Assembly: GCA_963824545.1 (NCBI GenBank)
Contig: CAWGPP010000027.1
Location: forward strand, 86,624-150,623
Length of the DNA stretch: 64,000 bases
Reading direction: 5' to 3'
Source: Bog-532 sp963824545
GTDB taxonomy: Bacteria; Actinomycetota; Actinomycetes; Streptosporangiales; Streptosporangiaceae
In this document: piece by piece, positions 48,024 through 56,970 of the stretch
Numbering within the stretch: the first letter of the stretch is position 1
Layout of the letters: each line of letters begins with the position of its first letter
Notes under the pieces: generated by a model
The model's database searches: none
The model's input: only the letters and a program-made list of their open reading frames with translations
Told to the model about the DNA's origin: nothing
Made by a program: the position numbers and the translations under genes

Positions 48024-49843
48024 GGAATCCTCACGGTGATCCGGGTGCCGTGCCCGGGCGGGCTGTCGATCTCGGCCTCGCCGTCCGCCGCGCTGACCCG
48101 GTCGATCATGTTGGCCAGCCCGCGGCCCGCCGGATCCGCGCCGCCGGCCCCGTCGTCGGCGATCTCCATCTCCAGCTGCAACGCGGTCACCTGCACGGTC
48201 ACGCGGGCCTGGCTGGCCCGCGCGTGCTTGACCGCGTTGCTGAGCGCCTCGCACGCGGCGAAGTAGGCGGCGGCCTCGGCCGCGGGCGGCACCCGGTCCG
48301 GCGCGACGTCCAGGTGGATGGCCAGCGGGAGCCGTTCCGCGACCTCTTCCAGCGCCGGCGCCAGGCCGCCCTGCACGAGCGAGGCGGGGTGGATGCCGTG
48401 GGCCAGGTCGCGCAGTTCGGCGAGAACCAGGCCGAGCTCATCGCGGGCACCGGCGAAGGCGGCGGTGGCGCGGGGGTCTTCCGTCTGCGCCATCGCCGCG
48501 GTCAGCCGGGCGGCCAGGCCGAGCAGGCGCTGCTGCGCCCCGTCATGCAGGTCGCGTTCGAGCCGGCGCCGTTCGGCCAGCGCGGCGGCCACGATCCGGG
48601 CGCGCGACGCACGCACGTTGTCCAGTTCGGCGCGGGCGGCTTCGGCCTGCAGCTGCGCGTTCCGCAGGGCCAGCCCGCTGGTGCGCACCGCGGCGTCGAA
48701 CAGCCCCCGGTACCGCTCGAGCGCGGCGTCGGCGATGACCACGGCGATCGGGGCGCCGGCATCGGTACGGATCACCTCGACGAGACGGCTGTCGGCCCGG
48801 GCGGCGGGCAGCGCGGAGGACAGCGCGGGACCCGGCACCGGCGCACCGGACGAGGCGGAACCGGATACGTCGAGAACTTCCAGCGTCGGATCGTGCAGGG
48901 TCTCGCGCAGCGCGTAACGGACCCGGCCCAGGTCCGCGCCCGCCGACACCCGCGCGCTCAGCCCCGCGAGGTTCCGCGCCAGCAGGGCGCGCTGGATCAC
49001 CGCGACCAGGAACGCCAGCGGCAGCAGGACATCCACCAGGCTCTCGGCGACGAAGGCGTCCGTCGGGCCGACCGAGATGCTGGAGAACAGCTGCGCGACC
49101 GTGGTCGCCGTCACGGCGAACACCGCGGCCAGGCCGGCGGCGATGATGGGCGCGATGACGATGCGGTCCAGGCCCCTGGTTTCCAGCAGCCGACGGACCA
49201 GGAGGATGACCGCCAGCACCGCGAAAACGGCGTCGCCGATGTTCTGAGCGGTGGAGAAAATCCCGCTGAGCTGCGGGTTCGCGCTGATCGTGGGCCACCA
49301 GGCCGACGCCGGGTATCCGGTCGACGGGGCCGTGGAGGTGACCACGACCAGGCTCCGGCTCAGCACCATCCACCCGGCCAGGCCGAGCAGGTAGGCCCAC
49401 TGGATCCGGCCGAGCGCGGCACGCGGGTACCGCAGCAAGGCGTATCCCCCGAATACCCGGTCGATCCCGCCGAACACGAGCGCGTAGACCGGCCACGGGC
49501 CGGTATTCCAGGCGTCGATGAAATCCAGCGACCGGAACACACCCGCCAGGATCAGGGCCCACGCCACGCCGCGCTGACCGCGCTCCCGACGGAGCAGCAA
49601 GCCGGTGAGGATGAACGTCAGCGACATGACCAGGTTGACCGTGGCCAGAGTGGGGGACTCGCGCCATTCGGGCAGTTCGGCCAGGGTGGCCAGGCCACCA
49701 AGCACAGCCAGGATGGCGGCGATGCCGAGGTAGAAACGCACCGGCCGGGGCCGGATCGCCGGCGCCGGCGGCTGCCTTAACCCGTCCGGCTCCGGCGTCT
49801 CGGCCGGGTCGTGACGGTTCCGGTGCAGGGCAATGGCGCCCAT
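48014..49843 (-). CDS. Sensor histidine kinase (HisKA_3, NarX/LiaS type)
   Basis: 609 residues. The N-terminal half carries about eight hydrophobic segments (YLGIAAILAVLGGLATLAEL, TVNLVMSLTFILTGLLLRR, VIAPIIAAGLAAVFAVTATT). A linker of about 130 residues follows, then the HisKA_3 dimerisation helix with the phospho-His (LAERRRLERDLHDGAQQRLL) and an HATPase domain (AACEALSNAVKHARASQARV, MEIADDGAGGADPAGRGLAN). ATG 49843 is preferred for the GGAGGGGGAG before it. It autophosphorylates and signals to the response regulator encoded next; the signal is probably sensed in the membrane. Confidence 0.92.
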   Translation of the reverse strand: MGAIALHRNRHDPAETPEPDGLRQPPAPAIRPRPVRFYLGIAAILAVLGGLATLAELPEWRESPTLATVNLVMSLTFILTGLLLRRERGQRGVAWALILAGVFRSLDFIDAWNTGPWPVYALVFGGIDRVFGGYALLRYPRAALGRIQWAYLLGLAGWMVLSRSLVVVTSTAPSTGYPASAWWPTISANPQLSGIFSTAQNIGDAVFAVLAVILLVRRLLETRGLDRIVIAPIIAAGLAAVFAVTATTVAQLFSSISVGPTDAFVAESLVDVLLPLAFLVAVIQRALLARNLAGLSARVSAGADLGRVRYALRETLHDPTLEVLDVSGSASSGAPVPGPALSSALPAARADSRLVEVIRTDAGAPIAVVIADAALERYRGLFDAAVRTSGLALRNAQLQAEAARAELDNVRASRARIVAAALAERRRLERDLHDGAQQRLLGLAARLTAAMAQTEDPRATAAFAGARDELGLVLAELRDLAHGIHPASLVQGGLAPALEEVAERLPLAIHLDVAPDRVPPAAEAAAYFAACEALSNAVKHARASQARVTVQVTALQLEMEIADDGAGGADPAGRGLANMIDRVSAADGEAEIDSPPGHGTRITVRIPCG

Positions 49844-50175
49844 CTCCCCCTCCACGTCAGCCCCGCACGTGCGCCCGGCGGGACACCGGTCTGGACATAG
49901 GCGTCATTATCACCTGACCGGGCCGTCCCGCGCAGGCCAGCCGGGACATCAGGGCGCCGGTGTCAAGAGGGGAACCCCGCGACAATGGCGCGGCTTTCCA
50001 CGATCACAACGCGCGACAGGTCACGCACACTGGATCGTGGTGTCCAAGGCCGGGTGCTGTCCGCCCCGCTGCGCGGCTCTGGCGCCAGCTCGGATTGGCA
50101 AACTGCTGACCCCCTGACGCAGACGAGAGCACGTCGCATGACCGCTGATCGACCAGGAACAGGCCACTGCTAGCC
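49844..50175. other. Intergenic region
   Basis: 332 bases between divergent genes. It holds an 8-bp inverted repeat (CCACGATC at 49998-50005 and GATCGTGG at 50033-50040) and no believable gene. Expected to contain the kinase promoter on the minus strand. Confidence 0.4.
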
Positions 50176-50565
50176 GTGGCCAGTGGACCGGATGGCATGG
50201 AGGGGAGTTCTCCGGACCACCTGGGCGATCACAACGTGCTCAGACACGTCGCGCCCAACTACGGCGGAGGTACGGACGGACCAGTAAACGCACACGGCGT
50301 CCAGCGTGTTGCCACGTTGACGCTGTCCGATGTGGTGATGGCGATCCTGGAGAGCCGCGCCAGCTATCCGCTGGCTGCGTCCGCGGCCCTCATCCGGGAA
50401 GGCAACGGCGACGGCACCGCTGTGCACCTGGTGCTGCTCGACGAAAAGCGGCAGCCGCTGTTTGCCGCGCCCGGGGTCATCATCGCCGTTACCTACGAAG
50501 CGGAGCGCCTCGACAGCGACGTCGTGGCCGCGTTCGGTGACCGGAACGTCATCATCCTGAAATGA
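50176..50565 (+). CDS. Hypothetical protein
   Basis: 129 residues from GTG 50176; ATG 50197 is an alternative. The first 45 residues look unstructured, then VQRVATLTLSDVVMAILESR, YPLAASAALIREGNGDGTAV, HLVLLDEKRQPLFAAPGVII and VVAAFGDRNVIILK. The latter half looks like a small alpha/beta domain, but no family is recognised. No neighbours suggest a function. Confidence 0.6.
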   Translation: MASGPDGMEGSSPDHLGDHNVLRHVAPNYGGGTDGPVNAHGVQRVATLTLSDVVMAILESRASYPLAASAALIREGNGDGTAVHLVLLDEKRQPLFAAPGVIIAVTYEAERLDSDVVAAFGDRNVIILK

Positions 50566-50641
50566 CCAACGGGTAGCGTGCCCTGGGCCCGGCCGACACG
50601 CGGGGCCGGCCGGGCCAGACCCGGCCGGCCTTGCGCCGGCC

Positions 50642-50828
50642 TCAGGGCGAGCGGCGGCGGTATTCCGTCAGCCATCCGGCGATCTGAATGTGGCTGATCA
50701 GCGGCCAGTAGGCATCGATGGTCGCGGTGAGATCCTCCTCCGTTCGCTGCATGTGGGAGGCGTCGTACTGCAGCCGTACGTTGGGCTGGCCCACGTCCGC
50801 GGCGAACGCGGCCGCGGGCACGCGGGAA
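50642..50828 (-). pseudogene. 3' remnant of a hydroxypyruvate isomerase-like gene
   Basis: The minus strand reads VPAAAFAADVGQPNVRLQYD, then ASHMQRTEEDLTATIDAYWP and LISHIQIAGWLTEYRRR. The phrase 'VG-x-PN-(V/L)-R-L-x-x-D-x-x-H-M-Q-R-x-E-x-D-L' followed by 'I-x-H-(V/I)-Q-I-A' is the metal-site region of hydroxypyruvate isomerase (Hyi). Everything before and the last 50 residues are missing. A fragment starting right after the dodecin stop. Confidence 0.7.
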
Positions 50829-51047
50829 TCAGCCGTGCGGCTCGTCGAGCCGGAATCCGACCTTCAGCGTGACCTGGAAATGGCACAGCGCGTTGTTCTC
50901 GATGTGCCCGCGGATGCCGGTGACTTCGAACCAGTCGAGGTGGTGCAGGGTCTTCGAGGCGCGCTCGACGGCGCCGCGGACGGCGTCGTCGACGCTCTCG
51001 GTGGAGGTGCCGACGATCTCGCTGATCGAATAGGTGTTGTCCGCCAT
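50829..51047 (-). CDS. Dodecin (flavin-binding/storage protein)
   Basis: 72 residues: MADNTYSISEIVGTSTESVD, DAVRGAVERASKTLHHLDWF, EVTGIRGHIENNALCHFQVT, LKVGFRLDE. This is the complete dodecin fold, with the flavin-stacking Trp in LDWFEV and the Gln of HFQVTLKVGF. It forms dodecamers that bind riboflavin, FMN or CoA. The ATG at 51047 has AAGGG upstream. It is a single gene. Confidence 0.95.
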   Translation of the reverse strand: MADNTYSISEIVGTSTESVDDAVRGAVERASKTLHHLDWFEVTGIRGHIENNALCHFQVTLKVGFRLDEPHG

Positions 51048-51392
51048 TGGGTCATCCCTTCGCCGGTCCATCGCAGAGGCTGGCCATCCCCGGCCCGCCT
51101 AGCGATCTACCCCGGACGCGTGGCCCTGCACCCCGGCCGCCACAATTGATCTTCGTACCCCGGCCGCATCCGCAGGCCGAAGACGCTGACCGGGGGGAAA
51201 TATGGGGGAACGGCAGGTCTTCGTGCCGTTTTTTTGTAACGAAACTTCCGCACGTGTCGTGTCTTGAAAAGTTATCGGCGATTCAGTTGAATTTTTCTGT
51301 TTGCGCTGCTCTGCGCCTCGGCTCAGGCCGCGTCCCCGGTCATCGTCATCCTGAACAACCAGTCGGCCAGCCCGGCCTCGGCCGAGTCTCCG
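51048..51392. other. Region upstream of the S8 peptidase, with unattached signal-peptide sequence
   Basis: 345 bases. From 51288 the plus strand in the peptidase frame reads FLFALLCASAQAASPVIVIL, which looks like the end of a signal peptide and the beginning of the pro-region, but the frame meets a stop (TGA near 51287) and has no start codon. The first 200 bases hold an A/T-rich promoter-like stretch. Confidence 0.55.
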
Positions 51393-54300
51393 GTGATCTC
51401 GCAGGTGAAGGCGGCCGGCGGCACCAAGGTGCACGGCTACAGCGCGGTCGCGTCGTTCGCGGCGACCGTCACCCCGGCGGAGGCCGCCACCCTCGCGGCC
51501 AACCCCGCGGTCGCGTCGGTGGTCCCGGACCAGAAGATCAGCGTCACGCCGGCGGCCAGCCAGGTCCCGGCCGCGCCGGCCAGCCCGGCGCAGGGACCGA
51601 GCGGCCCGTCCTCCGCGATCTGCGGCACGCCGTCGAAGCCGCTGCTGCCCGAGGACCTCACCACCACGCACGCCAACGAGGCGCACGCGGCGGGCGTCAC
51701 CGGCGCCGGGGTCACCGTGGCCTGGATCGCCGACGGTCTCGACCCCAACAACCCGGACTTCATCCGCAACGGCACGTCGATCTTCAAGGATTACGTCGAC
51801 TTTTCCGGCAATGGCCCGAATACCCAGACCGGCGGTGAGGAGGCGTTCGGCGACGCGTCGATGATCGCGGCGCAGGGCAACGAGACCTACGATCTGTCGG
51901 ACTACAACAACCCTGCCTACCCGCTGCCCAAGAACTGCGACATCAAGATCGAGGGCATGGCCCCCGGGGCGTCGCTGATCGGGCTGAAGGCCGGCGGCGA
52001 GTTCCTGGCCAACTCCGCGATCCTGCAGTCCATCGACTACGCCATCGCCAACGGCGCCAACGTCATCAACGAATCGTTCGGCGCGAACGTGTACTCCGAC
52101 AACAACGCGCGCGACACGATCCAGCTGTTCAACGACGCGGCGGTCCGGCACGGCATCACGGTTACCGTGTCCACCGGCGACGCCGGGATTTCCGGCACCC
52201 AGGGCAGCCCGTCCACCGACCCGAACGTCATCTCGGCCGGCGCGTCGACGGACTTCCAGAGCTACGCGCAGACCGGCTACGCCGGCGCGCGCACCTTCTC
52301 CAACGGCATGTGGGTGTCGGGCAACATCTCGGCGCTGTCGTCCGGCGGGATCAGCCAGGGCGGGCAGGTGCCGGACCTGGTGGCACCGGGCGAGGCCGAC
52401 TGGGCGCTGTGCTCGACCAACACGGCCATCTTCACCGAGTGCCGGAACAACAACGGCCAGCCCACGCCGATCCTGCTCTTCGGCGGCACCAGTGAGTCGT
52501 CGCCCGTCACGGCCGGAGCCGCCGCGCTGGTCATCCAGGCGTACCGCACTTACCACCACGGCGCGTCTCCGTCGCCGGCCCTGGTCAAGCAGTTCCTCAC
52601 CGGCACCGCAGGCGACCTGGGCCTGCCCGCTCCGGAACAGGGCGCCGGCCTGCTGAACGCCGACGCCGCGGTCCAGGCGGCCGAGAACTACCACGGCGTG
52701 GTGACCTCACCGAACCAGAGCCTGCTGACCGGCGCACCCGGGGCGCACGTCAGCACCAGCCTGGCCGTCACCAACAGCGGCAGCAAGGCAGAAAAGGTCG
52801 CGCTGGGCACCCGCAGCTTCGCCAGCACGTCCAGCTACCAGACGAACGTGGCTCTTGACCCGGCGACCGGCCAGACCTTCCCCTACCCCACCAACGGCCT
52901 GCCGTGGGCGTACAAGAAGGTCACCTTCCACGTGAAGGGCGGCGCGGCCCGGCTGGGCGTCTCGATCGCCTGGCACGGGGATCCGGAGGGCATCCCGGGC
53001 GGCTCGGTGGTCCGGCTCACGCTGATCGGCCCGGACGGGGCGTTCATCACCAACACCCGGCCGCAGGGCGGCCCGACGTCGGCCAACTTCGGGTTCGTCG
53101 ACGTCACCCACCCAAAGGGCGGCACCTGGACGGCGGTTCTCTACACGCCGACCACGGCGGCCGCGGTGGCCGGCCAGCCGCAGCCCTTCACGGGCAACGT
53201 CATCCTCAACGCCGCCACGCAGCAGACCGTGCCGGACGGCTCGGTCAGCCCCTCGTCGCTGACGCTGGGCGCGGGCCAGACCGCGCACGTCCAGGTGAAC
53301 ACCAGCATCAGCGGTGACGCGGGCGACACCGCCGAGTCCGTCACGCTGGCCACGTCGGACGGCCAGCACTCGTCGGTCCCGCTGGTGCTGCGCCCGGTCG
53401 TCCCGATCAGCGGCGGCAAGGGCGCGTTCACCGGGACGATCACCGGGGGCAACGCCCGGGCCGTCGCCCCCACCGAGACGAACACCTACTCGTTCAACGT
53501 GCCGGCGGGGCAGCAGGACCTGAACGTCGGGGTCCACCTCACCTCCGATCCGAACGTCCTGATCGAGGGGGCGCTCATCGACCCGGACGGGGAGACGGTG
53601 GACGTCGACTCCAACGCCACCTCGGTGAACAGCAGCACCGGCGTCATCAGCAGCGGGCCGAACCTGCAGCTGGTGCAGAACGCGCCGGAGAAGGGGCAGT
53701 GGCGTTTCGTCCTGATCGTGGTGGATCCGGTCAGCGGCGCGGAGGTCTCGCAGACCTTCCGGGGCACGATCGGCCTCAACGAGGCCCGGGTGTCGTCGAA
53801 CCTGCCGGCCAGCGCCGGCACGACGCTGACCGCGGGCAAGGCGGCGAGCTACACGATCAGCTACGCCAACCCTGGCTCGGTGCCCGAGCCGGTCCAGGCC
53901 GATCCCCGGCTCAACGGCACCACCAGCGTGGTGCTGCCCTCGCTGACCGGGACCCCGACGGTGACGCTGCCGCTGAGCGTCACCAACGTGGCCAACGTGC
54001 CCGTCTACGAGGTGCCGCCGGGCACCAGCCAGCTGTCGGTGGCCGCCACCTCCAGCACGCCGGCCCAGCTGGAACTGGCCGGGCCGCTCGGCGAGCCGGA
54101 CGTGTTCGGCGACCTCGGCGCCGCCCAGGCCGGTGACCTGACCTCGGTGGCCCGGGTCACCGAGGCCGGCGGGCGGCACCAGCTCGCACCTGGTTTCTGG
54201 GGCACGTTCGTGCAGCAGATCGGCCCGTTCAGTGACGCGGGCGCCCCGGCGGGCACCAGCACGCTGACCGCGACCGCCCTCACCCAGCCGCTGGACCCGG

Positions 54301-54581
54301 CCGTGACGTCGGCGGCGGGCGACCCGTACGCGCCCGGCTTCACCGACCAGGCCCCCACCGGCACGCCGGTGGTGGTCAGCCCGGGCGCGACCGGGAGCCT
54401 CACCGTGACGATCACCCCGTCGGCCAAGGCCGGGACCGTGGTCCACGGTGTGATCTACCTGGTCACGTCGCCGTTCAACGGCACCGGCACGGTCTTCGGG
54501 GCCATCGCCGGCGGACTGGGAGCGATGCAGACCAGCGGCGACGTGCTCGCCGCCCTGCCGTACACCTACACCGTCGGGTAA
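51393..54581 (+). CDS. Large S8-like (subtilisin-type) secreted peptidase, 5' end broken
   Basis: 1062 residues from the first in-frame GTG; coding sequence clearly begins earlier. Pro-region-like FAATVTPAEAATLAANPAVA is followed by the catalytic Asp region VTVAWIADGLDPNNPDF, the oxyanion Asn in NGANVINESFGANVYSD, and the Ser in LLFGGTSESSPVTAGAAALV. The usual HGT segment is replaced by AFGDASMIAAQGN, with no His. From about residue 440 to the end there are repeated beta-sandwich regions (SLAVTNSGSKAEKVALGTRS, HVQVNTSISGDAGDTAESVT). Exported, cell-surface or extracellular. A terminator hairpin follows. Confidence 0.85.
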   Translation: MISQVKAAGGTKVHGYSAVASFAATVTPAEAATLAANPAVASVVPDQKISVTPAASQVPAAPASPAQGPSGPSSAICGTPSKPLLPEDLTTTHANEAHAAGVTGAGVTVAWIADGLDPNNPDFIRNGTSIFKDYVDFSGNGPNTQTGGEEAFGDASMIAAQGNETYDLSDYNNPAYPLPKNCDIKIEGMAPGASLIGLKAGGEFLANSAILQSIDYAIANGANVINESFGANVYSDNNARDTIQLFNDAAVRHGITVTVSTGDAGISGTQGSPSTDPNVISAGASTDFQSYAQTGYAGARTFSNGMWVSGNISALSSGGISQGGQVPDLVAPGEADWALCSTNTAIFTECRNNNGQPTPILLFGGTSESSPVTAGAAALVIQAYRTYHHGASPSPALVKQFLTGTAGDLGLPAPEQGAGLLNADAAVQAAENYHGVVTSPNQSLLTGAPGAHVSTSLAVTNSGSKAEKVALGTRSFASTSSYQTNVALDPATGQTFPYPTNGLPWAYKKVTFHVKGGAARLGVSIAWHGDPEGIPGGSVVRLTLIGPDGAFITNTRPQGGPTSANFGFVDVTHPKGGTWTAVLYTPTTAAAVAGQPQPFTGNVILNAATQQTVPDGSVSPSSLTLGAGQTAHVQVNTSISGDAGDTAESVTLATSDGQHSSVPLVLRPVVPISGGKGAFTGTITGGNARAVAPTETNTYSFNVPAGQQDLNVGVHLTSDPNVLIEGALIDPDGETVDVDSNATSVNSSTGVISSGPNLQLVQNAPEKGQWRFVLIVVDPVSGAEVSQTFRGTIGLNEARVSSNLPASAGTTLTAGKAASYTISYANPGSVPEPVQADPRLNGTTSVVLPSLTGTPTVTLPLSVTNVANVPVYEVPPGTSQLSVAATSSTPAQLELAGPLGEPDVFGDLGAAQAGDLTSVARVTEAGGRHQLAPGFWGTFVQQIGPFSDAGAPAGTSTLTATALTQPLDPAVTSAAGDPYAPGFTDQAPTGTPVVVSPGATGSLTVTITPSAKAGTVVHGVIYLVTSPFNGTGTVFGAIAGGLGAMQTSGDVLAALPYTYTVG

Positions 54582-54589
54582 CGCCGTCT

Positions 54590-54621
54590 CGTGGGGGGCC
54601 GCCGGCTGGCGGCCCCCCACG
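54590..54621. terminator. Bidirectional terminator hairpin
   Basis: Perfect 14-bp stem, CGTGGGGGGCCGCC (54590-54603) and GGCGGCCCCCCACG (54608-54621), with a 4-base loop, between the convergent S8 and DUF308 genes. Confidence 0.85.
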
Positions 54622-54635
54622 AACGCTCCGGCCGG

Positions 54636-55208
54636 TTACATCCGGCGGAGCTGGACGGCGACGCTGATCTGCATGAAACCGATCACGATGAGCCAGACCC
54701 CGGCCAGGATGGCCAGAGTCAGGATCGATATCGCGGGCCACACCAGCAGGATGAGGCCGGCGATCGTGCCGAGGATTCCGGAGAACAGCATCCAGCCACG
54801 GCCGGGCATATCCCGGTGCTCCACGACCGACACGATCTGGCCGATCCCGTCGACCAGCCAGAAGATCCCGAGCAGCAGGCCCAGCGACAGCACGGTGATC
54901 ACGATGTGCCGCAGCGCGTAAAAGCCGATCAGCAGGCTCAGGATCCCCAGGATGGCCCACAGCGTGCGCGCGCCGCCGCCGGCGTCGCCGAACGTCACCG
55001 CGCCCACCAGGCGGAAAATGCCCCAGACGATCAGCTCGATTCCAAACAGGACGGCCAGCACGACCAGCGTTGGTCCCGGCCAGGCCAGGGCGAGGACCCC
55101 GGCGATGACCGAGATCACCCCGAAGATGGCGGGCCACCACCAGGCGTGTCCCACCCGCGTGACGTGGTCGCGCATGTCCGTCGCACCGCCGAAGTTACGA
55201 AATGCCAT
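54636..55208 (-). CDS. HdeD/DUF308-family membrane protein
   Basis: 190 residues with six hydrophobic helices in three pairs: IFGVISVIAGVLALAWPGPT, LVVLAVLFGIELIVWGIFRL, AILGILSLLIGFYALRHIVI, LSLGLLLGIFWLVDGIGQIV, GILGTIAGLILLVWPAISIL, LAILAGVWLIVIGFMQI. The W-P-x-x-x-L repeat at the end of each pair is the DUF308 mark. HdeD relatives are linked to acid stress. ATG 55208 (MAFRNFGG) is used; a longer start at 55253 is less likely. Single gene. Confidence 0.88.
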   Translation of the reverse strand: MAFRNFGGATDMRDHVTRVGHAWWWPAIFGVISVIAGVLALAWPGPTLVVLAVLFGIELIVWGIFRLVGAVTFGDAGGGARTLWAILGILSLLIGFYALRHIVITVLSLGLLLGIFWLVDGIGQIVSVVEHRDMPGRGWMLFSGILGTIAGLILLVWPAISILTLAILAGVWLIVIGFMQISVAVQLRRM

Positions 55209-55325
55209 ACGGTTCACCACCCAATGTCTGGTTCCCGCATACAAGTGTCGCACGGTGCACCGCGCTTCTTATGGGGTGAATCTTCCGCTTTCCCTTCGGT
55301 AGGGCGCTGGTCGCGGCCGGTTCCG

Positions 55326-56039
55326 TCAGGGCGCGTAGTCCGTGGCGGGCTCGGTGGCGTACCGCGCCATGACGCCCTCCACGGCTTCGTCCGACGGCGG
55401 CTGGCCGGAGGCGATCAGGTCGCGGATGTCACGGAAGTGCTGCACGAGCAGGCTGGGGTCGGCCATCTCCGTCCCGCCGTAGACGGCCAGGGCGGCCCGG
55501 TTGGCCGCCATCGCCTCCTTCGCCGCGGGAGGCAGGCTGTCCAGGTCGATGCGGAACGCGTCAGGGTTGAAGTAACTCAGCTCCGCGACCTGGTCCATGG
55601 TCAGCGAGAAGAAGTCCGCGCTGGGGTACGCGTCGATCTTCAGGCCTGCCGCGTCCACCAGGATGACGCCGCTGACCTGCGGACTGTTCAGCAAGGCGAT
55701 CTCGGCGGCGATCCAGCCCCCGATGGAGTTGCCGATCACGGTCACGCCGGTCAGCCCGAGGTCGGCGATCAGCTGGGCGTAGAGCCGGGCCAGGCCGGAC
55801 ATGCTGTCCAGGGCCTCCGGGCGGGGAGTCCCGCCAAATCCCGGGTGCAGCGGCGTGAGTACCCGGGCCGGCCCGGAACTGGCCAGCAGGGCGGCGAACC
55901 CGTCCACCGACTGCGGCCCGGCACCGCCGTGCAGCAGCAGGTACGGGCGTCCCTCGCCGCGCTCGGTGACGTTAACGGGGACCGGGCCGATCCCGTCGAC
56001 GGTCACGGTATAGGTCGCGCTGCGTGCGCTGTCAGCCAT
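55326..56039 (-). CDS. Alpha/beta hydrolase with foreign C-terminus
   Basis: 237 residues. The core is normal: RPYLLLHGGAGPQSVDGFAA (oxyanion HG), VTVIGNSIGGWIAAEIALLN with the nucleophile Ser, VILVDAAGLKIDAYPSADFF. After AALAVYGGTEMADPSLL the family should continue with the strand carrying the catalytic Asp and a final His-containing loop. Instead it ends VQHFRDIRDLIASGQPPSDE, AVEGVMARYATEPATDYAP, which looks like the end of a different protein (perhaps a cupin). This suggests a deletion fusing two genes. It is divergent from the TetR gene and probably its target. Confidence 0.8.
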   Translation of the reverse strand: MADSARSATYTVTVDGIGPVPVNVTERGEGRPYLLLHGGAGPQSVDGFAALLASSGPARVLTPLHPGFGGTPRPEALDSMSGLARLYAQLIADLGLTGVTVIGNSIGGWIAAEIALLNSPQVSGVILVDAAGLKIDAYPSADFFSLTMDQVAELSYFNPDAFRIDLDSLPPAAKEAMAANRAALAVYGGTEMADPSLLVQHFRDIRDLIASGQPPSDEAVEGVMARYATEPATDYAP

Positions 56040-56068
56040 GCAAGGCTCCTCATCGGGATTCTTCGTAA

Positions 56069-56135
56069 GAGTGAACTCTCACGAATAACCTAGGCGCGGC
56101 TAGCTGATAATGCAAGCTAACTCTCATCAAGAGAG
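56069..56135. promoter_or_regulatory. Operator-like repeats between hydrolase and TetR genes
   Basis: AACTCTCA occurs twice (56074-56081 and 56119-56126). Each copy is part of an inverted repeat: GAGTGAACTC (56069-56078) and CTCTC-ATCAA-GAGAG (56121-56135). They lie in the shared divergent promoter region and are likely binding sites of the adjacent TetR repressor. Confidence 0.55.
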
Positions 56136-56175
56136 TGTCGTTGACTTATGCAAGCCTGAAATCGAAGATGGGAAC

Positions 56176-56847
56176 ATGACAAGCGTGCGGGACGCGCCAG
56201 GCCGGGCCGGTCAGCTGGCCCGGCCGGACGGAGGCAGGACGCGTGGCCCGGCCGGCGGGACCGGGACACAAGGCACCGGGCGGGTGAACCAGAAACTGCG
56301 CACCCGGACGGCGATCGTGGAGGCCACGCGGCGGCTCGCCGGCAGCGGCGCGGAGATCACCATGCCGGTGGTGGCCCGGGAGGCGCTGGTCTCCGAGGCG
56401 ACCGCGTACCGTTATTTCCCCGATCTGGCCTCGCTGCTCCGCGAGGCCGACGACGGCTCCTGGCCCGATCCGGCCGAGGCGCTGGCACCGGTCGCGGGCA
56501 GCGCCGACCCGGTGGAGCGGGTGGCGTACGCGGCGGAGTTCCTGCTGCGCGGCGTGCTGTCCAACCAGGGCGCCGTCCGGGCGATGACCGCGGCCTCCAT
56601 CACGAAACCGCCCGCGGCGGCACGCCCGGGGCACCGGTTCGGGCTGATCGACTTCGCGCTCCGCCCGCTGGCCGGGCGGCTGGCCACCAACGCGCTCGCG
56701 CAGCTTCGCCGGGACCTGGCCGTGGTGATGAGCGCCGAGGCGCTGTTCACCCTGATGGACCTCTGCGGGCTGGAGCCGGAGGCCGCCATTGCGAGCGCCG
56801 TGGAAACGGCCCGCCGCGTCACCCAGGCGGCCGTAGGAATCAGCTGA
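56176..56847 (+). CDS. TetR-family transcriptional regulator
   Basis: 223 residues. After a 35-residue disordered Gly/Arg lead, the DNA-binding domain reads RVNQKLRTRTAIVEATRRLA, ITMPVVAREALVSEATAYRY, FPDLASLLREAD. The helical ligand domain follows (VERVAYAAEFLLRGVLSNQG, VMSAEALFTLMDLCGLEPEA). The ATG is at 56176; GTG 56284 is a shorter alternative that starts at the DNA-binding domain. It diverges from the alpha/beta hydrolase and is probably its repressor. Confidence 0.88.
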   Translation: MTSVRDAPGRAGQLARPDGGRTRGPAGGTGTQGTGRVNQKLRTRTAIVEATRRLAGSGAEITMPVVAREALVSEATAYRYFPDLASLLREADDGSWPDPAEALAPVAGSADPVERVAYAAEFLLRGVLSNQGAVRAMTAASITKPPAAARPGHRFGLIDFALRPLAGRLATNALAQLRRDLAVVMSAEALFTLMDLCGLEPEAAIASAVETARRVTQAAVGIS

Positions 56848-56864
56848 CCACCTGGCCAGAGCGG

Positions 56865-56887
56865 CCGGCGGGCCGCCGCCCCGCCGG
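56865..56887 (+). terminator. Hairpin after the TetR gene
   Basis: CCGGCGGG (56865-56872) and CCCGCCGG (56880-56887) with a 7-nt loop, 18 bases after the TetR stop. Confidence 0.5.
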
Positions 56888-56970
56888 GTGCGGGCCGTCT
56901 TGGTTACGATTACGTGCGCATCCGCGGTACACCGCCCCTGGCCTGCTGATCGATAGGTCAGACTTGGGCG

